A stretch of DNA of 64,000 bases from Pedobacter borealis DSM 19626 (GCF_000708285.2 NZ_JAUG01000029.1:1-64000), one strand, 5' to 3'. Positions 47,069-56,935 are shown, counted from the stretch's first letter. Notes: generated by a model from the letters alone, not told the origin. Translations and numbers: made by a program.

Positions 47069-48517
47069 TTAACCGTTCACATCAACCGCTTCTTTTGCTT
47101 TCAAATCCTGGCGGGCAATACTTCCTTTAATCAGATAATAAACCGGTATACCAATTAAAGTGATGATTAATCCAGGCCAGGTAAATTTAGGTTTAAAAAT
47201 AATCAGCAAGATACAAAAAGCCAGTCCCATCACCATATAGATGATCGGCAGCACAGGGTAGCCAAAAGCTTTGTATGGCCGCTCGGCATCAGGTCGTTTT
47301 TTACGAAGGATAAAAATTCCGAAAATGGTGAGCATATAAAACATCACCACCACAAACGAGATCATATCCAACAGATCGCCGTATTTTCCGCTGATACACC
47401 ATAAACAAGCAAAAACACACTGAATCCATAATCCAAAACCAGGAACTGCATTTTTGTTGAGTGTACCTACTTTTTTAAAGAAAAGCCCGTCTTTGGCCAT
47501 TGAGTAATACACCCTGGCACCAGCCATAATTAAACCGTTGTTACAGCCGAAAGTTGAAACCATAATCATTAATGCAATAATGATGGTACCGGCTGTACCG
47601 AAGATATGATTGGCAGCAGAAACTGCAACCCGATCTTTATCAGCATAGGCGATATCATGTAATGAAAGTACCCCGGTATACATCACATTCGTAAGGATAT
47701 AGAGTACTGTTACGATAATGGTTCCTAGGGCTAAACTCAAGCCAATATTGCGTGCAGGGTTTTTAATTTCGCCCGCAATAAAGGTAACGTTGTGCCAGGA
47801 GTCGCTACTAAATATCGAACCCACCATCGCCGCCGCAATGGCACCGAAAGCCGCCAAAGTGGTGTAAGAGCCGATATTTCCATTGGCAGAGAGCGGTCCT
47901 AAAACCCACATATTTTCCCAGTTGGTTTTCCAGATTCCTTTATCTAAAAAGAAAAGTCCAAATGCGATAAGACCAAACAGACTTAGCAATTTGGCCACTG
48001 TAAAGGTGGTTTGGATCACTTTACCGCCATTTACCCCCCTATTGTTAATATAGGTGAGTAATATAATCACCCCAATGGCCAATAGTTGAGCGGGCGAGAT
48101 GGTAAAGAAACCTAAATCGATGGCTACTAAATCTTCACTTAGTGCAGGCACGAGATATGCGGTAAACTTGGCAAATGCCACGCCTACTGCGGCAATAGTT
48201 GCCGTTTGGATTACCGTAAAAAAACTCCAGCCATATAAAAAACTGATCAGCGGATTATATGCCTCCTTCAAATAAATGTATTGTCCGCCTGCTTTTGGGA
48301 ACATGGCACTTAATTCGCCATAACTCAATGCAGCAGTAAGCGTCATAAAACCTGTAATTAGCCAAACCACTAACAGCCAGCCAGAACTGCCTACATTCCG
48401 GGTAATATCGGCACTTACAATAAAAATACCTGAGCCGATCATACTTCCGGCTACAAGCATTGTTGCATCCATCAATTTAAGTGAGGGTTTAAATTGTGTG
48501 GTTTCTTTTTCAATCAT
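47069..48517 (-). CDS. APC-superfamily amino acid permease
   Basis: 482 aa with 12 hydrophobic segments, the usual APC/LAT layout. The first helix carries the signature AGSMIGSGIFIVSADI (about 23-38), the unwound GSGIF substrate-binding motif of APC transporters. It imports amino acids through the inner membrane. The gene lies 44 nt downstream of a DUF885 gene and 76 nt upstream of the DPP-IV gene, so a shared transcript is likely. Substrate is not predictable; the setting suggests proline, hydroxyproline or small peptide products. Confidence 0.9.
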   Translation of the reverse strand: MIEKETTQFKPSLKLMDATMLVAGSMIGSGIFIVSADITRNVGSSGWLLVVWLITGFMTLTAALSYGELSAMFPKAGGQYIYLKEAYNPLISFLYGWSFFTVIQTATIAAVGVAFAKFTAYLVPALSEDLVAIDLGFFTISPAQLLAIGVIILLTYINNRGVNGGKVIQTTFTVAKLLSLFGLIAFGLFFLDKGIWKTNWENMWVLGPLSANGNIGSYTTLAAFGAIAAAMVGSIFSSDSWHNVTFIAGEIKNPARNIGLSLALGTIIVTVLYILTNVMYTGVLSLHDIAYADKDRVAVSAANHIFGTAGTIIIALMIMVSTFGCNNGLIMAGARVYYSMAKDGLFFKKVGTLNKNAVPGFGLWIQCVFACLWCISGKYGDLLDMISFVVVMFYMLTIFGIFILRKKRPDAERPYKAFGYPVLPIIYMVMGLAFCILLIIFKPKFTWPGLIITLIGIPVYYLIKGSIARQDLKAKEAVDVNG

Positions 48518-48561
48518 GTGTTCTGTTGCTTGGTGGTTCTAAATGGTTTGATGAGTTTTAC

Positions 48562-50343
48562 TTATTTAAGTTGGCCGTAAAAATGCCAAGAGCTAGAGAA
48601 ATCGCGTGTTAAGGGCTGATTGGTTAAAGTAGCCCTGATCATCTCGACAGGAATTAAGTTTTCTTTAATTACCGCATCGTGAAAAACTTTAAAGCTCATC
48701 TTACCGCTATCAACCAGTTCTTTTTTCAGCGCAAAAAGCTGAAGACCACCAGTAAGGTAAGCTACCTGGTACAAAGGACTATAATCGCCTTTGAAAGATC
48801 TTCGTACTTCGCCTTCTGCATTGGCGCGTTCGTGTCCTACCCGGTCGACCAGAAAATCGACACACTGTTGAGGGGTCCACTTGCCCAGATGAAAGTTTAG
48901 CGAAAAAAGAATCCTCGCGCAACGGTGCATCCGCCAGAAAAGCATGCCCATTTTTTCTTCGGGAGTTTTGGCAAAGCCTTTATCGTAAAGTAAAAGTTCC
49001 CAGTACAAAGGCCAGCCTTCTACACTAAAAGGTGTTTTAAATGGATCGCGATAGCTTTTATAACGGTTATTGATAAAATATTGATAATGATGGCCGGGCA
49101 AGAGTTCGTGCTGCACGGTTCCCCTCGAAAAATAAGGGTTGTTACCCCGCATACTCATTAACTTATCATCTTCTTCCATCGAATTTGTTGGATAAGAAAT
49201 ACTAATTTCGCGCCCACCGGTAAAAAATGGATTTACCAATTGGCGTTCGGCCGACATCATGACCATACCCCAGGTTTCTTCAGCAAGCACCGGAATATTG
49301 ATCAGATCGTTGGCTTTTATAAAGCTTAAGGCATCATCCTGCAGTTTTACAATCAACTCTGGCTGTTTACCTAAGGGTACGTAGCTGTTCTTGATTTTTT
49401 CCTGAGCTTTTTTCCAGTCTTTACCGAAGCCCATAGCTGCTGAAGCTTTTAAAAGTTCTTCGTCGCAAAACTTAAATTCTTTTTCGGCAAGCTGAATCAG
49501 TTCTTCTGGTGTATAAGGAATAAGCTCTGCATTTAATTGCCTGATCAGTTCTTCCCTTCCGATGGGATTTCCTTTAATTTCTGGTTTGTTTGATTTTACA
49601 GCAGCTACAGGATCTCCTTTATCGTTAAAAAACTTGGCGTAATTGGTCAAAGCGAAATCTAACCTTTCGTAAGGTCTAGGTGCCCACCAGGTAAAACCAG
49701 GTTCATAATCCATATAAAACTGATAAAAACCTTTTAAACGGTGTTTTAAACTCAAAGTTATGGCCGTTGCCATTTTAAGCTGATCGGGTTTGAGGCTTGC
49801 TTGCTTAGCGAAATTTTGGCTCAGGGTATCAATCTGCTTCGCGATTTCGGTCATCTGGACAGCCAGTAACGATCCTTCTTTATAAGTACCCCTTCTTCTT
49901 AGTTTTTCGAGTGCATAAATCGCATCGGCGAAGGTGAAATATTTAGACAGGGCATTATACTCTGTTTCCTCTTTACCTAAGAGCCAAACAGAAGATTCTA
50001 TCTGTTTTTTAAGGAGGATATAATCTACTTTGCCATAAATACTAAAGCCTTCAAATTTGGCCGATTTTAACTTGGTTAAATAATCTTTGTTGATGTCTTG
50101 CAGGCGTTTTCTTTGTTCCGGGCTTTTAAAAGTAGTCATCGGAAAAGAATAAGTACCCCCTGCAGAATAAGGATAATAGAAATCATTGATGGCATCTACA
50201 TCCCTTTGGTAGCCTACTATCAGCGTGCCCATTTCGCTGGTTTGTTCGTACAAACTTTCGTTTGAAGTTTGGGCTAATACAAAAGTACCTGATAACAGGC
50301 TTACCATTAACAAGAGGGCAAAAAACTTCAATTTGTTTTGCAT
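48562..50343 (-). CDS. DUF885-family putative zinc metallopeptidase
   Basis: 593 aa. Signal peptide 1-24. The DUF885 family is mostly helical and carries a conserved HELxPGHHxQ-like motif, visible as VQHELLPGHHYQYF (near 408-421), which resembles a gluzincin zinc site, with a downstream ARILFSLNFHLGKW and a late Glu-rich GEVRRSF. Members are annotated as carboxypeptidase-like or unknown. Its operon position before an amino acid permease and DPP-IV supports a role in peptide breakdown. Function assigned only at family level. Confidence 0.83.
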   Translation of the reverse strand: MQNKLKFFALLLMVSLLSGTFVLAQTSNESLYEQTSEMGTLIVGYQRDVDAINDFYYPYSAGGTYSFPMTTFKSPEQRKRLQDINKDYLTKLKSAKFEGFSIYGKVDYILLKKQIESSVWLLGKEETEYNALSKYFTFADAIYALEKLRRRGTYKEGSLLAVQMTEIAKQIDTLSQNFAKQASLKPDQLKMATAITLSLKHRLKGFYQFYMDYEPGFTWWAPRPYERLDFALTNYAKFFNDKGDPVAAVKSNKPEIKGNPIGREELIRQLNAELIPYTPEELIQLAEKEFKFCDEELLKASAAMGFGKDWKKAQEKIKNSYVPLGKQPELIVKLQDDALSFIKANDLINIPVLAEETWGMVMMSAERQLVNPFFTGGREISISYPTNSMEEDDKLMSMRGNNPYFSRGTVQHELLPGHHYQYFINNRYKSYRDPFKTPFSVEGWPLYWELLLYDKGFAKTPEEKMGMLFWRMHRCARILFSLNFHLGKWTPQQCVDFLVDRVGHERANAEGEVRRSFKGDYSPLYQVAYLTGGLQLFALKKELVDSGKMSFKVFHDAVIKENLIPVEMIRATLTNQPLTRDFSSSWHFYGQLK

Positions 50344-50429
50344 TTAGTTTGGTTAAGTTTGGCGAATAGCATTTGCCTCCATTTGAAAAAATGGCTAGCT
50401 TTTTTAAAAAAAATAAAAGTGTTTTTTGT

Positions 50430-51332
50430 TTAAGCGCCTACGTAGCTTACCCTGCTCACATTATTATAAGTATCTATATATGCTCTTGGCGACTGGCCAA
50501 TAATACTTTTAAATACCCGGTTAAAATTGGTAATGCTATTGAAACCAGCTTTATAGGCTACACCTGAAATGCAATCGGCTTTTTCACCCGAAATAAGGCT
50601 TTTACAGGCATCGTTAATTCTAACTTCGTTTAAAAAGGACACGAAAGTATGTCCGGTATGTTTCTTAAAATACCTACAGAAGGCCTGAGGAGTCATAAAC
50701 GCAGCATTGGCTACATCTTCTAAAGAAATTTGATTGTTGTAGTTTTCAGTGATAAAGTTAATGATCTTGCTCAATCGCATCCCTTCATTTTCGGTTACGT
50801 TAGAAGAATACATATCCGAACATAACGATTCTACATTCTCATTTAAATCCTGGAGGCTGTTAACCAATTTCAAGAAGTTAAACAGCACATCAACTCCTGA
50901 TGCCTGGTGAACATTGAACATTTTGGTTACCATGTTTTTAGTAAATGCAGCAGGAATTTTGAAACCATGTTTGTGTTTAGCCAAAAAACCACTTGCCATC
51001 TTCATTTCGGGAAGATTGAACAAAGCAGCTAAAATACCGTTAGGATTAAAGTAAATAGAACATGCTTTGATTGTTTTATTGTTCTCAGCAGAGAAATACT
51101 CAGGATTGCTTTTAAAAAGATGTGGAAGTTTTGCCCCAATTACAAAAATATCACCCGATCGGAAAGCATGCATGTCATTCCCCGCAATTAACGTCCCCTC
51201 TCCCTTTTCTATGTAAGTAATCTGCCACTCATCATGTCGGTGCAGATACTGGTAAAAATATGGAAGTTCAATATGTTCCGATATCACACTCTTGTCATCG
51301 GGAACAAGCATGGTAAATGGTAATACTTTCAT
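50430..51332 (-). CDS. AraC-family transcriptional regulator
   Basis: 300 aa. N-terminal cupin domain (about 15-120, YQYLHRHDEWQITYIEKGEG with a His-containing metal/sugar pocket) and C-terminal double helix-turn-helix (about 195-295) containing the AraC signature ISGVAYKAGFNSITNFNRVFKS (shortened here to GFNSITNFNRVFKS). It sits between the peptidase operon (86 nt upstream of DUF885, same strand) and the hydroxyproline operon, so it could control either or both. The inducer is unknown. Confidence 0.9.
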   Translation of the reverse strand: MKVLPFTMLVPDDKSVISEHIELPYFYQYLHRHDEWQITYIEKGEGTLIAGNDMHAFRSGDIFVIGAKLPHLFKSNPEYFSAENNKTIKACSIYFNPNGILAALFNLPEMKMASGFLAKHKHGFKIPAAFTKNMVTKMFNVHQASGVDVLFNFLKLVNSLQDLNENVESLCSDMYSSNVTENEGMRLSKIINFITENYNNQISLEDVANAAFMTPQAFCRYFKKHTGHTFVSFLNEVRINDACKSLISGEKADCISGVAYKAGFNSITNFNRVFKSIIGQSPRAYIDTYNNVSRVSYVGA

Positions 51333-51697
51333 AATTTTGGTTTAGTTGGTTGAGTTTGATTACGAATTGAATGTATAAATATTAACTCAAATAAACCAAT
51401 AAAACTTAAATAAGGTTAAAATCCTGCTACACTTTGATAATATATGACGGATTTAATGATGAATCCGGCAGCTCGTAAATCACTACATAGTTAGTTAACC
51501 TACTGTAAAGCAAGATCTAAAACGATTAATTCAAACCAGAATCGAACCAAATATACAATGACATGATGTAATTTATAAAAGTTTTAGGCTTTAGCGTTGA
51601 ATAACAGATGTCTGAAGACGGGATTACAAATCCCGACTAACGGCAAATTGTGAAGAAACGGAGTTAAATCAAGAATCTGCATCATAAATATAGAATT

Positions 51698-51766
51698 GTC
51701 ATCCTGAGCTTGTCGAAGGACCCGTTTTAAATATCTAACAAGGCGTTTCGACAGGCTCAACGTGAC
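51698..51766. repeat. REP-like inverted repeat
   Basis: GTCATCCTGAGCTTGTCGAA pairs imperfectly with TTTCGACAGGCTCAACGTGAC. It belongs to the same family as the repeats at 26071 and in the right-end triplicate. Confidence 0.7.
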
Positions 51767-51872
51767 AAATTCGAGGTGAATTACATTTTATGATACAACC
51801 ACTTAGAGATTAAAGCTTGTTGAATTACGATTCCAAATCATTTATCAATGACGGATGCCTAAAATCGAGCGT

Positions 51873-51892
51873 CATCCGATAGCTATCGGATG
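51873..51892. repeat. Perfect 20-bp palindrome
   Basis: CATCCGATAGCTATCGGATG is exactly self-complementary and lies 111 nt beyond the DAO stop codon. It could be a protein-binding site or part of a longer REP element. Confidence 0.6.
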
Positions 51893-52002
51893 CAAGGAAG
51901 AACGACGAAGCAATCTTTCCAAATTAAGACAAAGATTACTTCATCAATAAAAAAATCGACTTCACAATGACGACATCCCTAGAAAAATAAATCCTCAGTA
52001 TA

Positions 52003-53244
52003 TTATCTAACTACTGCAAATGGCTCCATTTTTAGATCAGTAGCCATGCCTGAAACAATCTGGCTAACCAACAAACCCGTTGCAGGGCCTAAACTTAACC
52101 CCATCATACCATGGCCCGTAGCGATAATTAGATTTTCTCTTTTTTCGCTTCTGCCAATATATGGCAAACCATCAGGTGATGACGGACGAAAACCATACCA
52201 GATATCTTTTTCTGCTGGAAGTGTAGGTTTTAAGTCTGGAAAATATGCCGGAACCGATTCTACTATCCCTTTAACCCTTTGCATATTAATGCGGGTATTA
52301 ATTTTATCTAACTCCATTGTACCGCCATACCTAATCTGTCCGTTCATTGGTGTTATGGCCACTCTGGCTTCACATAACAATGCCGGAATAGTTAGCCGTT
52401 GCTGAGGTTCTGGCTCCATAAAAGAATAACCTTTGCCTGGCATTAAAGATATTTTAACATCGGCCATTTTAGCCACAGCAGGCGACCATGAACCAGTTGC
52501 CAAAACGTACTGATCGGCTTCCCAGGCGATATTGCCTGTAAAAACCTTCATAATGCGATTGCCAACCGTTTCAATTTTATCAACCGCTCTGCCACGTTCT
52601 ATCTTAACACCATTGTTTAATAAATACTTTAGCAAAGCATTCATCAACTTTGTTGGGTAAAGGTGTGCATCGCAACGATAATGTACTGCGCCTAAAACAT
52701 CTAATTTTAAATCGGGTTGTAATGCGCGGCATTCGTCGGCTGTTAATACAGCCATATCCAAACCCAGTTCTATTGCCCTTGCAGCTAAATGCGCTTCTTC
52801 TTCTCCTGCTTTTTCTGTTTTATAAAATGCCAGAATACCGTTGTTCGTTAATTCGAAATCGAAATCAGGCTCTTTTGCCAAGCCTTCATATAGTTTTTTG
52901 CTCAGTAACGACAAATCGCGTAAAGGTGCTGCCGATTGGCTCACATGTTTTGACGTGGCATGTTTCATAAATTTCAAGCCCCAGTTAATGAGGTTCCCAT
53001 TTAAAGATGGGCGAACATAAAACGGACTTTTACTGTTAAACATCCAACGAATACCCTGTTTTATCATACCCGGCGCAGCCAAGGGTACAAAATGGCTGGG
53101 CACGATCATCCCGGCATTACCAAAAGAGCAGTTGTCGGTAATATCTCCTTTATCCAAAACTGTAACTTCGTAGCCTTTTTTCTGCAGATAATACGCTGAA
53201 GTTAAACCTACAATTCCACCACCTATAATTAATACTTTCGACAT
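52003..53244 (-). CDS. FAD-dependent D-amino-acid / D-hydroxyproline oxidoreductase (DAO family)
   Basis: 413 aa. The N-terminal dinucleotide-binding motif IIGGGIVGLTSAYYL (6-20) and the C-terminal GHGMMGLSLGPATG match DadA/DAO-family flavoenzymes. Its position after 4-hydroxyproline epimerase predicts oxidation of cis-4-hydroxy-D-proline to 1-pyrroline-4-hydroxy-2-carboxylate. In Pseudomonas this step may need a multi-subunit enzyme; here a single protein appears to serve. It is the last gene of the operon, 40 nt after the epimerase gene. It is cytoplasmic or membrane-associated, with no signal peptide. Confidence 0.88.
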   Translation of the reverse strand: MSKVLIIGGGIVGLTSAYYLQKKGYEVTVLDKGDITDNCSFGNAGMIVPSHFVPLAAPGMIKQGIRWMFNSKSPFYVRPSLNGNLINWGLKFMKHATSKHVSQSAAPLRDLSLLSKKLYEGLAKEPDFDFELTNNGILAFYKTEKAGEEEAHLAARAIELGLDMAVLTADECRALQPDLKLDVLGAVHYRCDAHLYPTKLMNALLKYLLNNGVKIERGRAVDKIETVGNRIMKVFTGNIAWEADQYVLATGSWSPAVAKMADVKISLMPGKGYSFMEPEPQQRLTIPALLCEARVAITPMNGQIRYGGTMELDKINTRINMQRVKGIVESVPAYFPDLKPTLPAEKDIWYGFRPSSPDGLPYIGRSEKRENLIIATGHGMMGLSLGPATGLLVSQIVSGMATDLKMEPFAVVR

Positions 53245-53284
53245 TCTTTTAATTTATACTGCTGATATTCATTTCAAAAACTCA

Positions 53285-54286
53285 CTAAATCACCTGAAAT
53301 CCATGTGCATATGGATCATCTTCGGCATCTATTTTAATGGTATTGTAGCCATAAACTTTTGCCCAGCCCTCTACACTTGGTATAATAGCTTTAATTCCGT
53401 TTAAGTCTACAATTTCTTCTACTCTTCCGATAAATTTGCTACCGATAAAACTTTCGTGGATAAAATCTTCTCCCTGTTTTAATTTTCCTTTAGCAAACCA
53501 CTGTGCCAAGCGGGCTGAGGTGCCTGTTCCACATGGCGAGCGATCGATGGCTTTATCGCCATAAAAAACTGCATTCCTGGCGGTTGATGTAGGGTCGATT
53601 GTTTTACCTGTCCACAACACATGGCTACAGCCATTTATCGTAGGGTCTAAAGGATGTACAAAAGTATATTGTTCGTTGATGCGTTTTCTGATGGTCTGGC
53701 TCCAGGTAATCAGTTGTGAGGCGGTGTAGTTTTCCAGTCCCGGAAAATTTTCCTGCGGGTCTACAATGGCATAAAAGTTACCTCCATAAGCTACATCAAA
53801 AGTAAGTATACCTAAATCTGGGCATTCTACTTCTAAATTTTCTGCGGCCAGGTAAGAAGCTACGTTTTTGAGCTTAACCGATTTAACCTTTTTACCTTCC
53901 TGCTTATATTCAATTAAGACTAATCCGGCCGGGGCCTCCATTCTGATCACACCTGGTATTTTGGGCTGAATTAATCCTTCTTCTATGGCAATAGTAATGG
54001 TACCGATAGTACCGTGACCGCACATTGGAAGGCAGCCACTGGTTTCGATAAAAAGCACAGCTACATCATTAGCAGGATCGTGAGGCGGATAAAGAATACT
54101 GCCCGACATCATATCATGGCCGCGTGGTTCGAACATTAAACCTGTTCTGATCCAATCGAATTCTTTCAAAAAATGCTGGCGCTTTTCGCTCATGTTCGAG
54201 CCAATAAGCTGAGGGCCGCCGCCTGCAACTAACCTAACCGGATTTCCGCAAGTATGTGCATCTACACAAAAAAAGGTTTTACTCAT
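53285..54286 (-). CDS. 4-hydroxyproline epimerase
   Basis: 333 aa, proline racemase superfamily. Both catalytic cysteines are present: Cys89 in PMCGHGT and Cys252 in SPCGTGTSAR. Two Cys indicate an epimerase/racemase rather than the hydroxyproline dehydratase branch, where one is Thr. The expected reaction is trans-4-hydroxy-L-proline to cis-4-hydroxy-D-proline, the first step of the pathway. Its start overlaps the upstream aldehyde dehydrogenase stop by 8 nt, so the two are translationally coupled. A plain proline racemase is less likely given the partners. Confidence 0.92.
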   Translation of the reverse strand: MSKTFFCVDAHTCGNPVRLVAGGGPQLIGSNMSEKRQHFLKEFDWIRTGLMFEPRGHDMMSGSILYPPHDPANDVAVLFIETSGCLPMCGHGTIGTITIAIEEGLIQPKIPGVIRMEAPAGLVLIEYKQEGKKVKSVKLKNVASYLAAENLEVECPDLGILTFDVAYGGNFYAIVDPQENFPGLENYTASQLITWSQTIRKRINEQYTFVHPLDPTINGCSHVLWTGKTIDPTSTARNAVFYGDKAIDRSPCGTGTSARLAQWFAKGKLKQGEDFIHESFIGSKFIGRVEEIVDLNGIKAIIPSVEGWAKVYGYNTIKIDAEDDPYAHGFQVI

Positions 54287-55865
54287 GAGATTTCGTTAAT
54301 ATCTGGTTAACCGTTCTGAAAATACCTAAAGGATTTCTGTCTTTCAATTCATCAGGCAACAATTCCTGTTCCCAATCCTGATAAGCCAATGGCCTTGCAA
54401 AACGGTTGATTGCAGTTGAACCAACTGAAGTAAAACGACTATCGTTGGTAGCAGGAAACGGTCCACCATGTTGCATGGCTGCACAAACTTCTACGCCTGT
54501 AGGCACACCATTTAAAATAATTCTTCCGGTTTTATCAGTCAGCTTATTTACCAAAGTTTGATAATGCTGAAGCTCCTGTTTTTCGGCCATTAGGGTTACG
54601 GTAAGTTGTCCTTCCAGAACATCAATGGCTTTTTCAAGTTCAGCAATATCCTGAGCAACAACCAATAACGAATATGGGCCGAAAATTTCTTCACGAAGTT
54701 TTGGATTTTTGATAAAATCGGCAGCACTTACCTGGGCAATTTTCGCCTCTGATTGATTTTGAAGCGCACTATTTTTTACTGTTGATGCCGATAAAAGCGC
54801 AACACCACCTTCATTTACTACCTCAGCAGAAAGTTTACCATAATTATTGGCAATACCTTCGGTAAGCATAGTTGCAGATGGAATAGTTGAAATTGCTTCT
54901 TTTAAAACGGCTTTAAAATTTTCGAGTGCCGGCGATTGAACCGCTAACAATAGACCCGGGTTGGTACAAAACTGACCTGCGCCCAAAGTAATTGATGCAG
55001 CATATTTTTTAGCCAGTTCTTCTGCCTGGTTTTCTATTGCCTTGGGAAGAAAGATTACCGGATTAATGCTTCCCATTTCGGCAAAAACCGGAATAGGTTG
55101 TTCGCGCTGTTGAGCAAGATTAATCAAGGCCATTCCTCCTTTAAACGAACCTGTAAACGTTACTGCTTTAGTTAATGGGTGCTGAACCAAGCTTGCTCCA
55201 ATGTTATAACCATCATCATACAACAAAGAGAAAACACCTTTAGGCATTCCCGTTTTTTCGGCAGCTTTGATAATGGCACCGCCTACCATCGCACTGGTCC
55301 CGTAATGTGCGGGATGTGCTTTAACTACTACCGGGCAACCAGAAGCTAGCGCTGATGCCGTATCGCCACCTGCAACTGAAAAAGCAAGTGGAAAATTACT
55401 TGCACCAAAAACCACTACCGGCCCGATTGGGATCAGCATTCGTCTAATATCAGGCCGTGGTAAAGGCTGTCTTTCGGGCAGGGCAGTATCAATAATTGCA
55501 TCAACCCAAGAGCCTTCGGCAACCAGATTGGCAAATAACCTTAACTGGCCTGTTGTTCTGCCCAGTTCGCCCTGTAAACGACCTAAAGGCAAACCACTTT
55601 CTGCCGAAGCCCTGTCTACCAACTCTCCGCCAAGATTAGCGATTTCATCGGCAATAGCATTTAAAAAAGCGGCTTTAAGATCTTTATTTAGGCTTCTATA
55701 GCTTTGGAAAGCCGATGTTGCCGATGTTAAGGCATCATTAACAAGGCTATCGTTCGCTTTAAAAAATTCACCGTCAAGCGTTAATCCCGTTGCGGGATTA
55801 ACAGCTTTAAGGCTTCTTTCATTAACTTCTACATAAGTGCTGGCTACAATATTTTTTCCGTTCAT
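54279..55865 (-). CDS. 2,5-dioxovalerate (alpha-ketoglutarate semialdehyde) dehydrogenase
   Basis: 528 aa, the long form typical of this ALDH subgroup. The catalytic Cys300 in GAGQFCTNPG, Glu263 in FAEMGSINP and the NAD-site TFTGSFKGG are intact. It oxidises 2,5-dioxopentanoate to 2-oxoglutarate, the last step of hydroxyproline (and pentose/uronate) catabolism, feeding the TCA cycle. It lies 14 nt after the DapA-like gene and overlaps the epimerase start by 8 nt. Confidence 0.9.
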   Translation of the reverse strand: MNGKNIVASTYVEVNERSLKAVNPATGLTLDGEFFKANDSLVNDALTSATSAFQSYRSLNKDLKAAFLNAIADEIANLGGELVDRASAESGLPLGRLQGELGRTTGQLRLFANLVAEGSWVDAIIDTALPERQPLPRPDIRRMLIPIGPVVVFGASNFPLAFSVAGGDTASALASGCPVVVKAHPAHYGTSAMVGGAIIKAAEKTGMPKGVFSLLYDDGYNIGASLVQHPLTKAVTFTGSFKGGMALINLAQQREQPIPVFAEMGSINPVIFLPKAIENQAEELAKKYAASITLGAGQFCTNPGLLLAVQSPALENFKAVLKEAISTIPSATMLTEGIANNYGKLSAEVVNEGGVALLSASTVKNSALQNQSEAKIAQVSAADFIKNPKLREEIFGPYSLLVVAQDIAELEKAIDVLEGQLTVTLMAEKQELQHYQTLVNKLTDKTGRIILNGVPTGVEVCAAMQHGGPFPATNDSRFTSVGSTAINRFARPLAYQDWEQELLPDELKDRNPLGIFRTVNQILTKSHE

Positions 55866-55879
55866 ATTTGGTTTTTAAA

Positions 55880-56797
55880 CTATTTTCCCCAGCTACCTGC
55901 AGGTAGTTCCGGACGAACAGCTAATGCATCGTTAATAATTTTCAACACTTTTTCTCTCTCTGCGCCACTTATTGGTAAACGGGGTGCACGAACAGCTTCT
56001 GTTCCTAACCCGGTTGCTACCTCAGCCAGTTTAATATACTGTACCAATTTTGCATGAATATCCAGCTCAAGTACCGGTAAAAACCAACGATAAATGGTTA
56101 GCGCCTCAGCAATGCGGTTTTCTTTAATCAATCTGAAAATGGCAACTGTTTCTCTTGGGAAAGCATCTACTAAACCTGCAACCCATCCGTGTGCGCCCAT
56201 CACAATACTTTCCATCGCCAATGGATCTACTCCCGTAAAGATTTTGAAGCGGTCGCCAAAGCGGTTAATCAATCGGGTTACGTTCGATACATCTCTTGTT
56301 GATTCTTTGATTGCCTGGATGTTATCGTATTTAGTCAAAACCTCGAACATATCTAAGGTTACTTCGATTTTATAATCAACAGGATTATTATAAATCATGA
56401 TCGGCAGGCTTGTGCTTTCTGCAATGGCACCAAAAAAGGCCAAAGTTTCATCTGGAGCAGCATTATAACGCATTGGCGGCAACAACATTAAACCTTGTGC
56501 GCCAAGCGATTCTGCTTTTTTAGCTACTTCGATTGCTTTTTTTGTAGTCGACTCTGCAATGTTCAATAAAACCGGCACTCGGCCATTTACAACAGTTAAG
56601 GTATGCGATAACAGGCCGAACTTTTCTTCATCGGTTAGTACACTGGCTTCGCCAAGCGATCCACCTAAAATAATCCCTTCAGCACCTGCTTCTAATTGCG
56701 CTTCGATGTTTAAATCGAAAGCCGGAAAATCTAACTCATCGTTCGCTGTAAATTTTGTCGTTACAGCAGGGAAAACCCCAGTCCATTTGATACTCAT
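55880..56797 (-). CDS. DapA-superfamily 1-pyrroline-4-hydroxy-2-carboxylate deaminase
   Basis: 305 aa. The class I aldolase-like barrel of the DHDPS/NAL family has Tyr136 in IMIYNNP and the Schiff-base Lys164 in AIKEST, and GGSLGEA (45-51) near the N-terminus in place of the GTTGE of true DapA. The operon context points to deamination of 1-pyrroline-4-hydroxy-2-carboxylate to 2,5-dioxovalerate; true dihydrodipicolinate synthase is unlikely here. First gene of the operon, with a TAACTTTG box about 130 nt upstream. Confidence 0.88.
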   Translation of the reverse strand: MSIKWTGVFPAVTTKFTANDELDFPAFDLNIEAQLEAGAEGIILGGSLGEASVLTDEEKFGLLSHTLTVVNGRVPVLLNIAESTTKKAIEVAKKAESLGAQGLMLLPPMRYNAAPDETLAFFGAIAESTSLPIMIYNNPVDYKIEVTLDMFEVLTKYDNIQAIKESTRDVSNVTRLINRFGDRFKIFTGVDPLAMESIVMGAHGWVAGLVDAFPRETVAIFRLIKENRIAEALTIYRWFLPVLELDIHAKLVQYIKLAEVATGLGTEAVRAPRLPISGAEREKVLKIINDALAVRPELPAGSWGK

Positions 56798-56927
56798 TGT
56801 AGTTTTATGTTTTTAATAATTATATACAAGAAAATAAGGCCTGTTTTTAAAACCAAAAATTTAGTTTTAATTGGCCAAAACATCACTCAGCTAGTTTATT
56901 TAGCAACAAACCCATTTAAATGATGCT

Positions 56928-56935
56928 CAAAGTTA
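56928..56935 (-). promoter_or_regulatory. Candidate -7 box of the hydroxyproline operon
   Basis: TAACTTTG on the - strand is an exact TAnnTTTG match. A convincing -33 partner is not visible, and the leader would be about 125 nt, so an alternative start is possible. Confidence 0.4.

Larger units (their letters stand above)
51333..52002. other. Repeat-bearing gap between AraC and the hydroxyproline operon
   Basis: 670 bp without a gene. Contains a REP-like inverted repeat (51698-51766) and a perfect 20-bp palindrome (51873-51892). The palindromes lie after the last hydroxyproline gene and may help end its transcript. Confidence 0.55.

Noticed and set aside
55880..56797. Lysine-biosynthesis dapA
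   Set aside because: The protein lacks the GTTGE motif of DapA and is embedded in a hydroxyproline operon with 2,5-dioxovalerate dehydrogenase and the epimerase.
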